A stretch of DNA of 64,000 bases, taken from the NCBI GenBank assembly GCA_020851455.1, contig JADZCT010000029.1, positions 1-64,000 of the forward strand. Reading direction: 5' to 3'. The notes under the pieces were generated by a model. It was not told where the DNA came from, did no database searches, and worked only from the letters and a program-made list of their open reading frames with translations. Origin of the DNA: Gemmatimonadaceae bacterium. GTDB taxonomy: Bacteria > Gemmatimonadota > Gemmatimonadetes > Gemmatimonadales > Gemmatimonadaceae. A program made the translations under genes and the position numbers. Positions 46,059 through 55,801 of the stretch are shown here, one piece after another. Position 1 is the stretch's first letter. Each line of letters begins with the position of its first letter.

Positions 46059-49000
46059 CAGGCCGCTTCTACCGGCTCCGTGGGATCCACGGCGGGGCCG
46101 CGCATCCGCACGCTCACGAGCGACGAGACGCCGGGCTCCTGCATGGTGACGCCGTACACGGCGTCCGATGCCTCGGTTGTCGTCCGCGGGTTGTGCGTGA
46201 TGACGATGAACTGGGTGTTCTTCTTGAACTCATTGAGCATCCGCACGAATCGGCCGACGTTCTGGTCGTCGAGGGGGGCGTCCACTTCGTCGAGCAGGCA
46301 GAAGGGGCTGGGCTTCGTGAGGAAGATGCCAAAGAGGAGCGAAAGGGCCACCAGGGCGCGCTCCCCGCTCGAGAGCAGATGGATGCGCTGCGTCTTCTTG
46401 CCACGCGGCGACGCGTGCACTTCGATGTCGCAGTCGAGCGGCGCATCCGGGTTTTCCAGGCGCAGATCGCACTCTCCGCCGCCGAAAAGCGTGAGGAAGA
46501 TATGCCGGAAGTGCGAGCGGGCCTCCTCGAATGTCTTCAGGAACATCTCGCGCGCGGTGACGTCAATCTCCCGGATCGCCTGGTGCAGCGAGTCACGGGC
46601 GTCGGTTATGTCGCCACGCTGCGTCTCCAGCAGATCGAGGCGCTTCTGCTCCTCGCCGTGCTCCTCGATTGCCAGCGGGTTCACGGGGCCGAGCTGTTCC
46701 ACCTGCGCGCGGAGGGCTTCGGCTTCGACGCGCAGGGCGTCGTCGTCGGCCTCGACCGGCGTATAGGAGGCAAAGAGGTCGCCGAGCGGGCGCCGCCACT
46801 CGGCTTCGAGCCGCTCACGGATGGCGGCGCGCCTACCCGCCAGTTCCGTATGGCGCAGTTCGGCGTGATGGAGGGCATCGGCGCCTTCGGACATAGCCCG
46901 CCGCGCCGTGTCCAGCGAATGCTCGGCATCGGTGAGCGCGGCGTTGGCGTCGCGCACCGCGCCCTCTGCGGCGGCCAAGGCGGCGTCGGCGTCCCGCACC
47001 GCGCCCTCGTGCCCGGCGAGTTCCGTGCGCCAGCCGGCCATGTCGGCGACGAGCGCCTGGTCGTCTGCGGCAAGCGCGGTGAGCTCGGCGTGCAGCGCTT
47101 CCATGTGCGACGCCGCGTTGTCGCGTTCGAGCGCGAGCCGGTCGCGCCGCTCGCAGGCTACTGTGCGCCGGGCCTCGGCCTGGGCGTGGGAAACCTGCGC
47201 GGCCGATCTTGCCTCGCGCGCCGCTTCCAGGAGCGCGTCTGCGGCGGCCGCTGCTTCGCGTGCCGCGAGGCGCGCGGCGGCGGCGGCAGCGATGTCGTCG
47301 CGGGCCTGCGCCATGGCGGCGGCCTCGCTGCTCACGCGGCTTGTCAGGTCGTCCCGCCGCCCCTGCAGATGGGCCGTGCGGGCGACGGCGTCGGAGAGCG
47401 CGCGTGCTGCCTGCTGCTCGGCGCGCTCCGCGTCCGCCCGTCTGCGGGCAGCTGCCTCGCGGGCCGCCGTGGCGGCGCGCACGCCTTCCCGCGCCGCGGC
47501 GATCCTGATTCCCGTCGCGGCCACCGCCTCGTGCGCGCCGGCGACAGAGCGTGCCGCCTCAGTTCGCCTGACCCCAATGGATGTCAGTTCGTCGCGCAGC
47601 ACGGCCAGTTCCGCCCGCCGCTGGAGCGAACCGGTTGACGACCCCGTCCCCGGCAGCCATACCGCTCCGCGCGCGTCTACGAATGCTGCGCCGTCCTCGA
47701 TGAGCCGCACGCGGCCAAGCACGGCGCGCACCCAGCCCGCTCCCGCTCCTTCGGGACGCACGGCCGCAGCGAGCGCCTCCGCGTCGCCGTCCTGCGCGGC
47801 AAGCGCCGGCGCATCCAGCGGCAGCAGCAGCAGCGGGCCGGGGTTCGTGTTCGCGTGCCAGCGCCTCACACGCTCAGCGGTGTCGCCGTCGCGAACCACC
47901 ACCGCGTGTGCCGTGGCCCCAAGAAACCGCTCGACGTTGCTGGCCGTGGCTGGATCGGCGGACACGAAGTCCGTGAGGGGGCCCACGATGGCGTCCGGGC
48001 CGAACTGATCACGGTCGCGCATCAGGCGCGCCGCTGCGGGCGCCAGGCCAACGCGTTCGCGCTCGAGCCCTTCGATGCCGGCGACGCGGCCGGCCAGAGC
48101 GGCGTGCTCGTCGTCAATCGCGCGTACTTGCGCGCGCGCGGCCGCCTCGGCTTCCTGCGCCGCCTGTTCAGCCCTGAGCGCCTCGGCGAGCGCGCCGTCG
48201 GCAACCGCCGACTCCCGGTCGGCTGCATCGAGCGCCGCGTCCGCCGCGGCCAGCGCAGCGGCGGACTGCAGGTGAACTTCCGCGAGCGCCCCGTGTTCCT
48301 CGGAGAGCGTCAGCGACCGTTCGGCGATCTCGGAGAGTTCGCGGTCGGCCGCTTCGAGGTTGAGCTCTATGCGCCGCAGGGTGTCCTGGCATTCCCGTTC
48401 CCGCATCTCGGCGCGTACAGCCGCTTCGCGCGCGAGGCCTGCCTCGCCGCGGCCATCCTCCTCCGCACCCACGGAGCGCTGCAGCGCGTGGCTCGCATCG
48501 AGCAGTGCCGCGTCGAGCGACGCCAGTTCCTGTTCGGCCTGCGCGAAATCCGCGTGGATGCGCTCTCCGTGTGCGCGGCCCCGGGTGCGCTCCACCTCCG
48601 CGCGCTGGAGCTGTTCCGTCGCGTTCCGGTGGCGCTCCTCGGCAACGGCAATCCGGCCCTGCAGCGCGTGAAGCGTTTCGCGGAGCTCCGCCGTCCGCCT
48701 CGCCTGCGCCTCGCGCATCGCTTCCGCCGCGGCCCGCGACGCCGACGCGGCGTCACGCCGCGACTCCGACGTTGCCTCCGCCTCGCGCAGGGCAGGGACC
48801 CGCTCGCGCAGCCCCGATACGCTCCCCTCGAGCGCCGAAAGCTCCTCGTGCCACGACGCCATCTCGCGGGAGGCCAGCGTGAGCTCCACGGCGAACCGCC
48901 GCGTGGTGATCTCCGCGTGGCGCTCTGCGCGCTTGCGCTGGCGGGCCAGCGACCGGACCTGCGTCGTCACTTCGGCGATGAGATCGTCGAGGCGCGCGAG

Positions 49001-49561
49001 GTCGGCCGTGGTCTGCTCGAGGCTTCGCTCCGTACTCCTGCGGCGGTCGCGGTAGAGACCCACTCCGGCCGCTTCTTCGAACAGTTCGCGCCGGTCGTCA
49101 GGACGGTCCGAGAGCAACGCGTCAATCATCCGGCTCTCGATCACGACGCCGCTCTCGGCGCCAAGCCCGGTGCCCTGCAGGAGGTCGTGAATGTCGCGCA
49201 GCCGGCAGGCGGCGTTGTTGAGCAGGTATTCACTCTCGCCGCTGCGCGAGAGTCGCCGCGTGATCACGACTTCGCGGAATGGCACGGGCAGTTGGCCGTC
49301 GTCGTTCTCGAAGTGAAGCGAGACTTCCGCGATATTCACAGCGCGGCGCGCCGACGAACCCTGAAAGATGACCTCCTCCATCTTCGCGCCCCGCAGCAGC
49401 CGGGCGCGCTGCTCGCCAAGCACCCAGCGGACGGCGTCGGATACGTTCGACTTGCCGCAGCCGTTCGGGCCGACGATCGCTGTAACGCCCTTGTCGAATT
49501 GCAATACCGTTTGGTCAGCAAACGACTTGAATCCCTGCAACTCGAGCTTGGTCAGCCGCAC
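46058..49561 (-). CDS. smc: chromosome segregation protein SMC
   Basis: 1167 aa, normal for bacterial SMC. The N-terminal head begins MRLTKLELQGFKSFADQT with Walker A GPNGCGKSN. Two Ala/Arg/Glu-rich coiled-coil arms flank a hinge (about residues 510-650, QFGPDAIVGPLTDFV...). The C-terminal head has the ABC signature LSSGERALVALSLLFG and Walker B CLLDEVDAPLDD. It works with ScpAB in condensing and segregating the chromosome. The coiled-coil composition produces large antisense shadow ORFs in the track. It overlaps the FlgD-like gene at its stop and abuts the SPOR gene upstream. Confidence 0.95.
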   Translation of the reverse strand: MRLTKLELQGFKSFADQTVLQFDKGVTAIVGPNGCGKSNVSDAVRWVLGEQRARLLRGAKMEEVIFQGSSARRAVNIAEVSLHFENDDGQLPVPFREVVITRRLSRSGESEYLLNNAACRLRDIHDLLQGTGLGAESGVVIESRMIDALLSDRPDDRRELFEEAAGVGLYRDRRRSTERSLEQTTADLARLDDLIAEVTTQVRSLARQRKRAERHAEITTRRFAVELTLASREMASWHEELSALEGSVSGLRERVPALREAEATSESRRDAASASRAAAEAMREAQARRTAELRETLHALQGRIAVAEERHRNATEQLQRAEVERTRGRAHGERIHADFAQAEQELASLDAALLDASHALQRSVGAEEDGRGEAGLAREAAVRAEMRERECQDTLRRIELNLEAADRELSEIAERSLTLSEEHGALAEVHLQSAAALAAADAALDAADRESAVADGALAEALRAEQAAQEAEAAARAQVRAIDDEHAALAGRVAGIEGLERERVGLAPAAARLMRDRDQFGPDAIVGPLTDFVSADPATASNVERFLGATAHAVVVRDGDTAERVRRWHANTNPGPLLLLPLDAPALAAQDGDAEALAAAVRPEGAGAGWVRAVLGRVRLIEDGAAFVDARGAVWLPGTGSSTGSLQRRAELAVLRDELTSIGVRRTEAARSVAGAHEAVAATGIRIAAAREGVRAATAAREAAARRRADAERAEQQAARALSDAVARTAHLQGRRDDLTSRVSSEAAAMAQARDDIAAAAAARLAAREAAAAADALLEAAREARSAAQVSHAQAEARRTVACERRDRLALERDNAASHMEALHAELTALAADDQALVADMAGWRTELAGHEGAVRDADAALAAAEGAVRDANAALTDAEHSLDTARRAMSEGADALHHAELRHTELAGRRAAIRERLEAEWRRPLGDLFASYTPVEADDDALRVEAEALRAQVEQLGPVNPLAIEEHGEEQKRLDLLETQRGDITDARDSLHQAIREIDVTAREMFLKTFEEARSHFRHIFLTLFGGGECDLRLENPDAPLDCDIEVHASPRGKKTQRIHLLSSGERALVALSLLFGIFLTKPSPFCLLDEVDAPLDDQNVGRFVRMLNEFKKNTQFIVITHNPRTTTEASDAVYGVTMQEPGVSSLVSVRMRGPAVDPTEPVEAA

Positions 49562-50866
49562 CTAGTCAGGTCTCCCGGTTCGATACGCCACTATCGCGGC
49601 GCCACCCGCCGCGTGGATCATCGTCGCCATTGTCACGGCCTGCGCCACGGTCTCGAAGGCGCCCGCGTACACCCGCAACGTTCCGTCTTCCTGGCGCAAC
49701 GCGTAAGGCGCCACGCCCTTTGCCAGCCACACTTGCAGCGCAGCCCTTGCCCGCTCGGGCGTCGCGTTGTCCAGCAGCAGCACCGCGTACAGCGCGTGCA
49801 CAACGGCTCCGCCGTCCGCCCGCACCAGCTTCCGCCTGCGCGCGCCAGCGAGCGCCGATTCTGCCTCGGCGCGCTCCGGCCACGCTCCGAAGATCACTTC
49901 GTGCCATAGCATCGCACGGCCCCGACTGGCTGGCGCTGCAACCACGGCGATGGTCGCTGCGGGGAGGTCCGCGCCATGCACCGATCCGGACAGCGTTGAA
50001 TTTGCATCGGCGGAGGTGTTTGTCGCCACAACGCGGATCGCGTACCCGGCGAGATGCGCCCTGTCTGCCGCCGGAGTGCGCTGTTCGATCGAGAGCGTGT
50101 CGGGTGGCGGCGTTGGCTCGCCGCGGGGCGATGGCGGTGCCTCGAACCGCGACCGGGGTGCGAGAACCACCAGTCCGTCGGGGCCATTGGCGGCGCGAAC
50201 CCGGCGCACGCCCAGCCACCCGCCGAGGAACGCCAGCGCCATCGCTGCCACCGCCGCCGCGGGCCACGGCACCCTGCGCGACAGGCGGCGCCGGCCATTG
50301 CGGGCTGGCCGTGCCGCCCCGACCGTCGCCACCACGCGCAGGCCTCCGATGCCGAGCCCGTGCACCGCGCCGCTCGTGCTGCCAGCGAGTATGGCCGCTG
50401 CACCGGCGCTTGCCAACGCCGCGAACGCGGCCGAGCCCTCCACGGCTGCCACCACCAGGAGCCCGCCCGCCTCAGCGAATCCGCGGATGAGCCGGTCCCA
50501 TCGCGTGACGTCAGCGAGCGCACCGGGAGCCGCGTGGACGTTTCCGGCGGGCAGCACGAAAAGGTTCGGATTCTCGGGCACGGGGCGTGCGATCTCGCTC
50601 AGGCTAGTGCCGTCGCGGAAGCATTCCGTCAACCCGGGTGCGTCTTCGCCGCCCGCCAGGGCATAGATGGGCGCGAGGCCGCCGCACCCGTCAGCGAGCG
50701 CAACCCGGCGGCCCGCCGCGACGGCTGCCCGGGCGATGGCCACGGCGTACGTGGCGGCCTGGGCGCCGTCCGCCGCCGTCACGATGACGGCGGACTCGGC
50801 GGCGATGTGCCCGGCGGCGTCGGCAGGCCGGTCAAAGTGAGGCGCGCCGGGGCGCGCCCCGCTCAC
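49562..50866 (-). CDS. SPOR-like protein with an N-terminal degenerate BY-kinase/ParA-like domain
   Basis: 434 aa. The N-terminal ~180 residues (SAVIVTAADGAQAATYAVAIARAA, RVALADGCGGLAPIYAL, GLTECFRDG, NLFVLPAGN) resemble the MinD/ParA/CpsD tyrosine-kinase fold, but the Walker-A Gly-Lys-Ser/Thr is missing (TAADGAQAA). A membrane helix (AAAVAAMALAFLGGWLGV) and a linker follow. The C-terminus (YALRQEDGTLRVYAGAFETVAQAV) looks like a SPOR repeat, which binds denuded peptidoglycan at division sites. The start overlaps the upstream SPOR lipoprotein gene (ATGA) and the stop is 1 bp from smc, linking envelope and chromosome functions. It is probably a non-catalytic scaffold; I am unsure of the N-domain match. 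Confidence 0.6.
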   Translation of the reverse strand: MSGARPGAPHFDRPADAAGHIAAESAVIVTAADGAQAATYAVAIARAAVAAGRRVALADGCGGLAPIYALAGGEDAPGLTECFRDGTSLSEIARPVPENPNLFVLPAGNVHAAPGALADVTRWDRLIRGFAEAGGLLVVAAVEGSAAFAALASAGAAAILAGSTSGAVHGLGIGGLRVVATVGAARPARNGRRRLSRRVPWPAAAVAAMALAFLGGWLGVRRVRAANGPDGLVVLAPRSRFEAPPSPRGEPTPPPDTLSIEQRTPAADRAHLAGYAIRVVATNTSADANSTLSGSVHGADLPAATIAVVAAPASRGRAMLWHEVIFGAWPERAEAESALAGARRRKLVRADGGAVVHALYAVLLLDNATPERARAALQVWLAKGVAPYALRQEDGTLRVYAGAFETVAQAVTMATMIHAAGGAAIVAYRTGRPD

Positions 50867-52386
50867 GGCACGTCCTCGTACACCCAGTAAGGCAGCCCCG
50901 TGCGGCGCCCGGCGCGCTCTGCTTCTTCGCGCGTAGCGAACGGTCCATACACGATACGCCAGATGGGAGTGCCGTCGCGTTCACTCGATACGACGCGAAC
51001 CGGCTTGCCTTCCACGCGGATGGAAGCTGCGAGGGCGCGTGCGCGCTGCTCATCGAGGAGCGCTGCGAACGAGAGCGTCCATCCGGTTGCGTGGCCACGG
51101 GGCTCCGTCACGGCGCCCTGCGCCGGCTCGCCCCTGGCTTCGCGCGACGATTCCCGCGAAGCCGGCTCGCGCGGCGCGGCCGCCTGCGGCGAGGGCTGCT
51201 GGGTGCGGGCGGGCGTAGGCGGGGCACTCGCCACGACGGCGAGGGTGTCGGTCGAATCGGAGTCGAAGCTCACCGGCGTGTCGAGTCCCTTCGCGCGCGG
51301 CCGGAACCCGTTCCACCGGATCAACGCCCAGAGGTCGGAGGCGCCGCCGCGGTACACGTGGCGCGTCGCGCCCGTCGCGGGATCCGTCTCGGTCGCATCC
51401 GTGGAGTCAACGGTGAGGATGACGCCATCGGGGCCCACGAGGGGCAGGTCGCCTCGCCACGCCGACGGAAGCCGTGCGGTCACCCGCGACTGCGCCACCG
51501 ACACGACCGAGATCGAGTCGTCATCGGCGTGGCGCGTGAGGAGATAGCGTCCGTCCGGGTCCATGCGCAGATCAATCGCTGGCGAACGGAGCCGGATCCT
51601 CCCCGAGACACGCTCGTCGTACCGGTCAATGACCGAGAGGAACGACTCGCCCGCGAGCGCAACGAACACGCGGTCTCCGCTTGGCGTCGGCGCCGCGGCG
51701 ACAGGCGTGCCTGGGACGTTGATGGTGCGCGTCCGTGACAGGTCGCGCACGCGCATGCCCACGAGCCCGGAATCGGTCCCGAAGTAAATGCGTTCGCCGA
51801 TCGTGGTGCCCACCGCGAACGACGCGATCGGGACCGATGCCGTGTCCACGACCCGCTGCTCCGGCGGAACGATGCGGCGCAGCGTGGATCGCGGCCCGAT
51901 GTCATTGAGCAGTACGAGAGAGCCGTCGGGCTGAGGGAGCAGCGTCCGCGGCGTCAACGCCGATCGGTAGGTCCAGTTGCCGGCCGGCGTGAGCCGCTCG
52001 ACCTCACGCTTCGGATTCACCCCGTACACGGCCCACCCGTCCGCGCTTGACAAACGCTCCATCGGCGTGGCCGCGGCTTGTGTCACGGTGCCGAGCCGCA
52101 ACTCGACGCGGACCGGGATCCCGCGCAGGTCCGTTACCGTCACTGTGCCTTCGTCGGCGTCGAACGCGATGACGTCCCGGGCGGGTGGCACCGGCTGCGA
52201 CGACGTCCAGAGCAGGGAATCCTCACCCCATCGGTAGGCGCGCGCGGCACCCCCCGCCATCGGGATCCTGACGAGCACGGCGTCCGGCCCCGACCATGCC
52301 GCACCGGGCGGCTTCTGGTCCATGGCAGGGCCGCCGCCTCGGCACGCGGCGGCAGCCACGATGATCAGCGCGGTGGTGCGTCGCAC
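50863..52386 (-). CDS. lipoprotein-like beta-propeller with C-terminal SPOR domain
   Basis: 507 aa with a short signal sequence ending in a Cys (LIIVAAAAC), probably a lipoprotein. Residues ~25-350 form a propeller-like series of YVTN/WD-type strands (AFDADEGTVTVTDLRGIPV, GERIYFGTDSGLVGMRV, DLRMDPDGRYLLTRHADD). A Ser/Arg/Pro-rich linker leads to a SPOR domain (WTLSFAALLDEQRARALAASI, PIWRIVYGPFATREEAERAG). SPOR binds glycan strands lacking stem peptides at the septum. It is the first gene of the run SPOR-SPOR-smc-FlgD-like. Confidence 0.75.
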   Translation of the reverse strand: MRRTTALIIVAAAACRGGGPAMDQKPPGAAWSGPDAVLVRIPMAGGAARAYRWGEDSLLWTSSQPVPPARDVIAFDADEGTVTVTDLRGIPVRVELRLGTVTQAAATPMERLSSADGWAVYGVNPKREVERLTPAGNWTYRSALTPRTLLPQPDGSLVLLNDIGPRSTLRRIVPPEQRVVDTASVPIASFAVGTTIGERIYFGTDSGLVGMRVRDLSRTRTINVPGTPVAAAPTPSGDRVFVALAGESFLSVIDRYDERVSGRIRLRSPAIDLRMDPDGRYLLTRHADDDSISVVSVAQSRVTARLPSAWRGDLPLVGPDGVILTVDSTDATETDPATGATRHVYRGGASDLWALIRWNGFRPRAKGLDTPVSFDSDSTDTLAVVASAPPTPARTQQPSPQAAAPREPASRESSREARGEPAQGAVTEPRGHATGWTLSFAALLDEQRARALAASIRVEGKPVRVVSSERDGTPIWRIVYGPFATREEAERAGRRTGLPYWVYEDVP

Positions 52387-52425
52387 GGGCGAAAGTTAGA
52401 CGCTTGGCGGCCGCTGACACAGCGA

Positions 52426-52451
52426 CGGGCGGGGCCGAGAAGCCCCGCCCG
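52426..52451. terminator. strong hairpin between two leftward operons
   Basis: A perfect 10-bp stem (CGGGCGGGGC / GCCCCGCCCG) with a 6-nt loop sits in the 88-bp gap after the barrel-fusion gene. The T-tract is poor, but the position and stability fit a terminator. Confidence 0.55.
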
Positions 52452-52474
52452 CCGACGGTCGCGCGATCATGCCG

Positions 52475-55400
52475 TCAATAACTCGGGCCGATCGAGAACT
52501 GCCAATGGCCCTGCCGGTAGAACCCGTCACGGGGCACCGCGTAGTCCCACCGGAGCACGGCGATGTTGAAGAGGTTCATGCGGATGCCGTAGCCGTAGCT
52601 GCGCAGCATGAACCGCTGTCTGGTGAAGTCGTAGTTGTCGGGCTGGGTAAGGCTGGGCTGCTGCCCGCTGCTCCACGCCATCCCGGCGTCGTAGAAGAAC
52701 GCGCCGTCTATGGGCGGCAGCGAAATCGGGAGGATCCCGAGGTCGAATCTGCGGATGAGCGGGAACCGCAGTTCCGCGTTCGCGATCACGACCCGGCTCC
52801 CGAGGAGTTGGACGAGCGAGCAGGTCGAGGCGCTGCTGCTCTTCCCGTCCGACCCATTGGTGCCGCAGTCGGCGGAGTTGTAGTTCTCGCGGTCGTAGCC
52901 GCGGATGTAGTACGGGTAGCCGATGTACTTGGGGTAGCGGAGCTCGCCACGCCCAACCGCGAGGTCCGCGTTGAATCGCGTCGCGAGCGTCAGGAAGTTG
53001 AACAGGATAGCGTCGTAGCGCCGCGCGTCCACGAGGTAGTTGACCCAGCTGCTGTCGCCGGCAAGGTTCGGGCGGAGCTCGAGCCGATAGCGGTGGCCGT
53101 AGATCGGCCCGGTGAGCCCCTGAAGGGCGTTGTCCGACACATAGGCGGTGTACGGCGAGAGGTAGTTCAGCGTTCCGCTTCCACGGATGCTGTCCACGTA
53201 CACGCCCGATCCGTAGCCGTACACGCTGAACTGCTGCGAGAGGAACATCGAAGCGCGGTCAATGCTCGTGAACTGCGACCCGAGTTCGATCCGGTTGAAA
53301 CGGTTGAGCGGATAGGCGCCCTGGAGGAACCCCTGCCGGATCACGAAGCGTTCGAGCGTCTGGTACTGGCTTGCCACGCCGTTCTGGTCGAAGCCGGTCT
53401 GGGCGTAGTTGCTCAGGAAGAAGTACGGCGTCTGGAGCGCGCCTACGGCCCACGTTACGCGGCGCGCGGAATTCTGGAACGCGAAGAACCCCTGGGCTTC
53501 CTCGAGGCGGCCGTTCAGGGACGCAGACACGGCCAGTTGCCGATTGCCGAGGAGATCGCCGAAGATGAGGGTCGTCCCGCCGTACACGCCGCGCCCGTAG
53601 TTCTCCTGCGCGTACCCGATGGACGGCCGGGAGATGTACTCAGGGCGCAGCGTCGGCTTGTATGGCTCTTCCTTGAGCGAAGACTCGGATGGGAGCGCAA
53701 GCGCGGCGCTGTCGAGCAGCGCTGCGACCGAGGTCGCCGGCTGCGAACCTGGTGCTCCCGGCGGCGGCAGCAGCGCGGAGGGGCGCAGGCTGTCGCCGGT
53801 CCGATACAGCGAAAGCCGCCGTCCGGACGTCGAGTCGCGCGCCGCGTCCACGGCCTTCTGCGCGAGCGCTCTGACCGCCTGCGCCGCCTCGGCCTGTGCG
53901 CTGGCCGCTGAGTCGCCGGGCGCTGCTGCCGGCCGTGCAGCCGCGGTCCCGCTCGCCGCGGGCGCGGCGCCCAATGCGACCACTGGCGCCGGCTCCCGGT
54001 ACGGGTCGCCCCTGTACTGCCGCGGGTTGCTGAGCGACCAGATCGTGTATTCGCCGTTGTCCATGTAGACGAACGCCAGCTTGTCGGCCTGGCGCGCCCA
54101 CGTCATGGCGGGGCTGTTCTCCGTGACCGATGAGATGCCCCCGATGAACTTCGTGAGCTGGTAGTGCTCGTGCGCGTCGAAGTCGTAGAGGAACAGCTGG
54201 GCGATCCCGGTGCGGTCGCTGATGTATGCAAGCGACTTTCCGTCCGGAGCCCACTGCGGGTTGAGATTCTTGCCGCCCTGCGCGGGAATCGTCTCGACCT
54301 TGTTGGTTTCGAGGTCGAAGATGTTGATTTCCCACCTCGAGAACCTGAGGAGCGAGATGTCGGTTTTTTGCCCGCGGTCGCTGACGAACGCGATGCGCCT
54401 TCCGTCGGGAGACCACGACGGCATCACGGCGCCGAAGAAGTCGTTCGTAAGGGCGCGCAGGTTCCGACCGTCGGCGTCTATCATGTACAGGTTGCTGAAC
54501 CCGCTCTTGCTTCCCGAGAACACGATGCGCCGCCCGTCGGGCGACCACGACGGACCGATCATCTGGTCGAGGCCGGTGTCGAGGCGTCGCACGATGCGCC
54601 GCGACCTGACGTCGAGGAGGTAGAGAACGTCCTTGCCTTCGCGCTGGGCCGTGTAGGCGAGCGTGCGCCCATCCGGCGTGAACGCGCTCTGGGAGTACGC
54701 GTACCGCAGCTCTTCGGTCTCCGGATTCAGCGTGCTGTTGGTGAGCCGCTTGATGCGCTTGCCGGTCGTGGCATCGGCGAGGTACAGGTCGAGAAACACC
54801 TCGGCCCGCAGCAGGCTCCCTGTTGAGATGTACGCGATCTGGCGGCCGTCGCTCGAGAGAGCGGGCGCAACGTACACCGGAATTATCCCGCCGGTGCGCC
54901 GTTCGTTCAGCAGCGGCTGCGCCACCTTACGGGGCCGCTCCAGCGCAGCGATTCCCGGCAGGTAGTCCGTCTGCATCGTCTCTTTCCACTCGTCGCCAAG
55001 GTCGTCGAGCTCGTACCCCGTGAAGCGCTTGAACGACCTCGATACCCCCGACGTCGCGGTGCTCTGCAGAATCTCGCCGATGATCTCGTCGCCCCAGCGC
55101 TTGCCGATGAATCGCCAGAACGCCTCGCCGTAGCGGTACGGGAACCAGCGGTCAGGGCTCTGGGTCATCTGCTGGATCGTCGGGAGGTTCCCGTTCAGCG
55201 CCGCATCGCGCATGACCGCGTCAGTGGCCGGGTGGTGAGGGCCGATGGACAGGTACTCGGCCATCCCCTCGGCGTACCACAGCGGCAGGGGTTCGCTGCT
55301 CATGTCCGACGCCATCATCGCTGCGCCCGTGCGTCCTCGGAACTGGATGTCGTACTGGAACTGGTGGACCATTTCGTGCGTCAGCACGTGCTCGGTCTCG

Positions 55401-55801
55401 CCCATGTCCTGGCCCGCGAAGAACATGTTGCGCTGGCGGAGCGCGTCGGTGACGCCGCCGGTTCCCTCGCCGAGGTCGCCCGTGACATTGTTCTGCGCGA
55501 AGTCGCCGCGCGAAGCAAAGAAGACGATCGGCTTGCGCTCGCGGAACTCGTAGCCGAGGAGTCGCGACAGCCGCGCGTACGAGCGCTCAGCCATCCGCGC
55601 CACGGTCTTCGCCGCTTCTTCCTCTTCCTGGTAGTAATGGACGTCGAAGTGATCCGTGCGGATCACCCGCCATGTGATCTGCTTGAACTGGACTTGGTTC
55701 TGCCCGAAGTAGGCCTGCGCCGCTCCCCTTGCCGGGGAAAGACAGGCGACCAAGGCAGCAATGGCGACGGCTGCCGTCAGGCGGGGAATACGGCGACGCA
55801 T
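52475..55801 (-). CDS. fusion of gluzincin-like metallopeptidase, PD40 beta-propeller and outer-membrane barrel
   Basis: 1108 aa with a signal peptide (AVAIAALVACLSPARGAAQA). Residues ~45-300 are a peptidase-MA-like domain with zinc motif HEMVH (142-146) and a downstream WYAEGMAEYLS that can supply the Glu ligand. Residues ~310-610 hold PD40/TolB-like blades (SWSPDGRRIVFSGSKSG, SWSPDGRRIAFVSDRG, QWAPDGKSLAYISDRTG). After an Ala/Pro-rich linker, residues ~730-1108 look like a surface-antigen (BamA/Omp85-type) barrel, with repeated aromatic strands and a C-terminal GHWQFSIGPSY. This would display a protease and propeller on the periplasmic side of a barrel. The function is unknown. The start overlaps the rsfS stop by 1 bp. 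Confidence 0.82.
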   Translation of the reverse strand: MRRRIPRLTAAVAIAALVACLSPARGAAQAYFGQNQVQFKQITWRVIRTDHFDVHYYQEEEEAAKTVARMAERSYARLSRLLGYEFRERKPIVFFASRGDFAQNNVTGDLGEGTGGVTDALRQRNMFFAGQDMGETEHVLTHEMVHQFQYDIQFRGRTGAAMMASDMSSEPLPLWYAEGMAEYLSIGPHHPATDAVMRDAALNGNLPTIQQMTQSPDRWFPYRYGEAFWRFIGKRWGDEIIGEILQSTATSGVSRSFKRFTGYELDDLGDEWKETMQTDYLPGIAALERPRKVAQPLLNERRTGGIIPVYVAPALSSDGRQIAYISTGSLLRAEVFLDLYLADATTGKRIKRLTNSTLNPETEELRYAYSQSAFTPDGRTLAYTAQREGKDVLYLLDVRSRRIVRRLDTGLDQMIGPSWSPDGRRIVFSGSKSGFSNLYMIDADGRNLRALTNDFFGAVMPSWSPDGRRIAFVSDRGQKTDISLLRFSRWEINIFDLETNKVETIPAQGGKNLNPQWAPDGKSLAYISDRTGIAQLFLYDFDAHEHYQLTKFIGGISSVTENSPAMTWARQADKLAFVYMDNGEYTIWSLSNPRQYRGDPYREPAPVVALGAAPAASGTAAARPAAAPGDSAASAQAEAAQAVRALAQKAVDAARDSTSGRRLSLYRTGDSLRPSALLPPPGAPGSQPATSVAALLDSAALALPSESSLKEEPYKPTLRPEYISRPSIGYAQENYGRGVYGGTTLIFGDLLGNRQLAVSASLNGRLEEAQGFFAFQNSARRVTWAVGALQTPYFFLSNYAQTGFDQNGVASQYQTLERFVIRQGFLQGAYPLNRFNRIELGSQFTSIDRASMFLSQQFSVYGYGSGVYVDSIRGSGTLNYLSPYTAYVSDNALQGLTGPIYGHRYRLELRPNLAGDSSWVNYLVDARRYDAILFNFLTLATRFNADLAVGRGELRYPKYIGYPYYIRGYDRENYNSADCGTNGSDGKSSSASTCSLVQLLGSRVVIANAELRFPLIRRFDLGILPISLPPIDGAFFYDAGMAWSSGQQPSLTQPDNYDFTRQRFMLRSYGYGIRMNLFNIAVLRWDYAVPRDGFYRQGHWQFSIGPSY

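Noticed and set aside
47855-49909. 684-aa plus-strand ORF
   Set aside because: It is antisense to the coiled-coil of smc; composition mirrors that gene and no motif is present.
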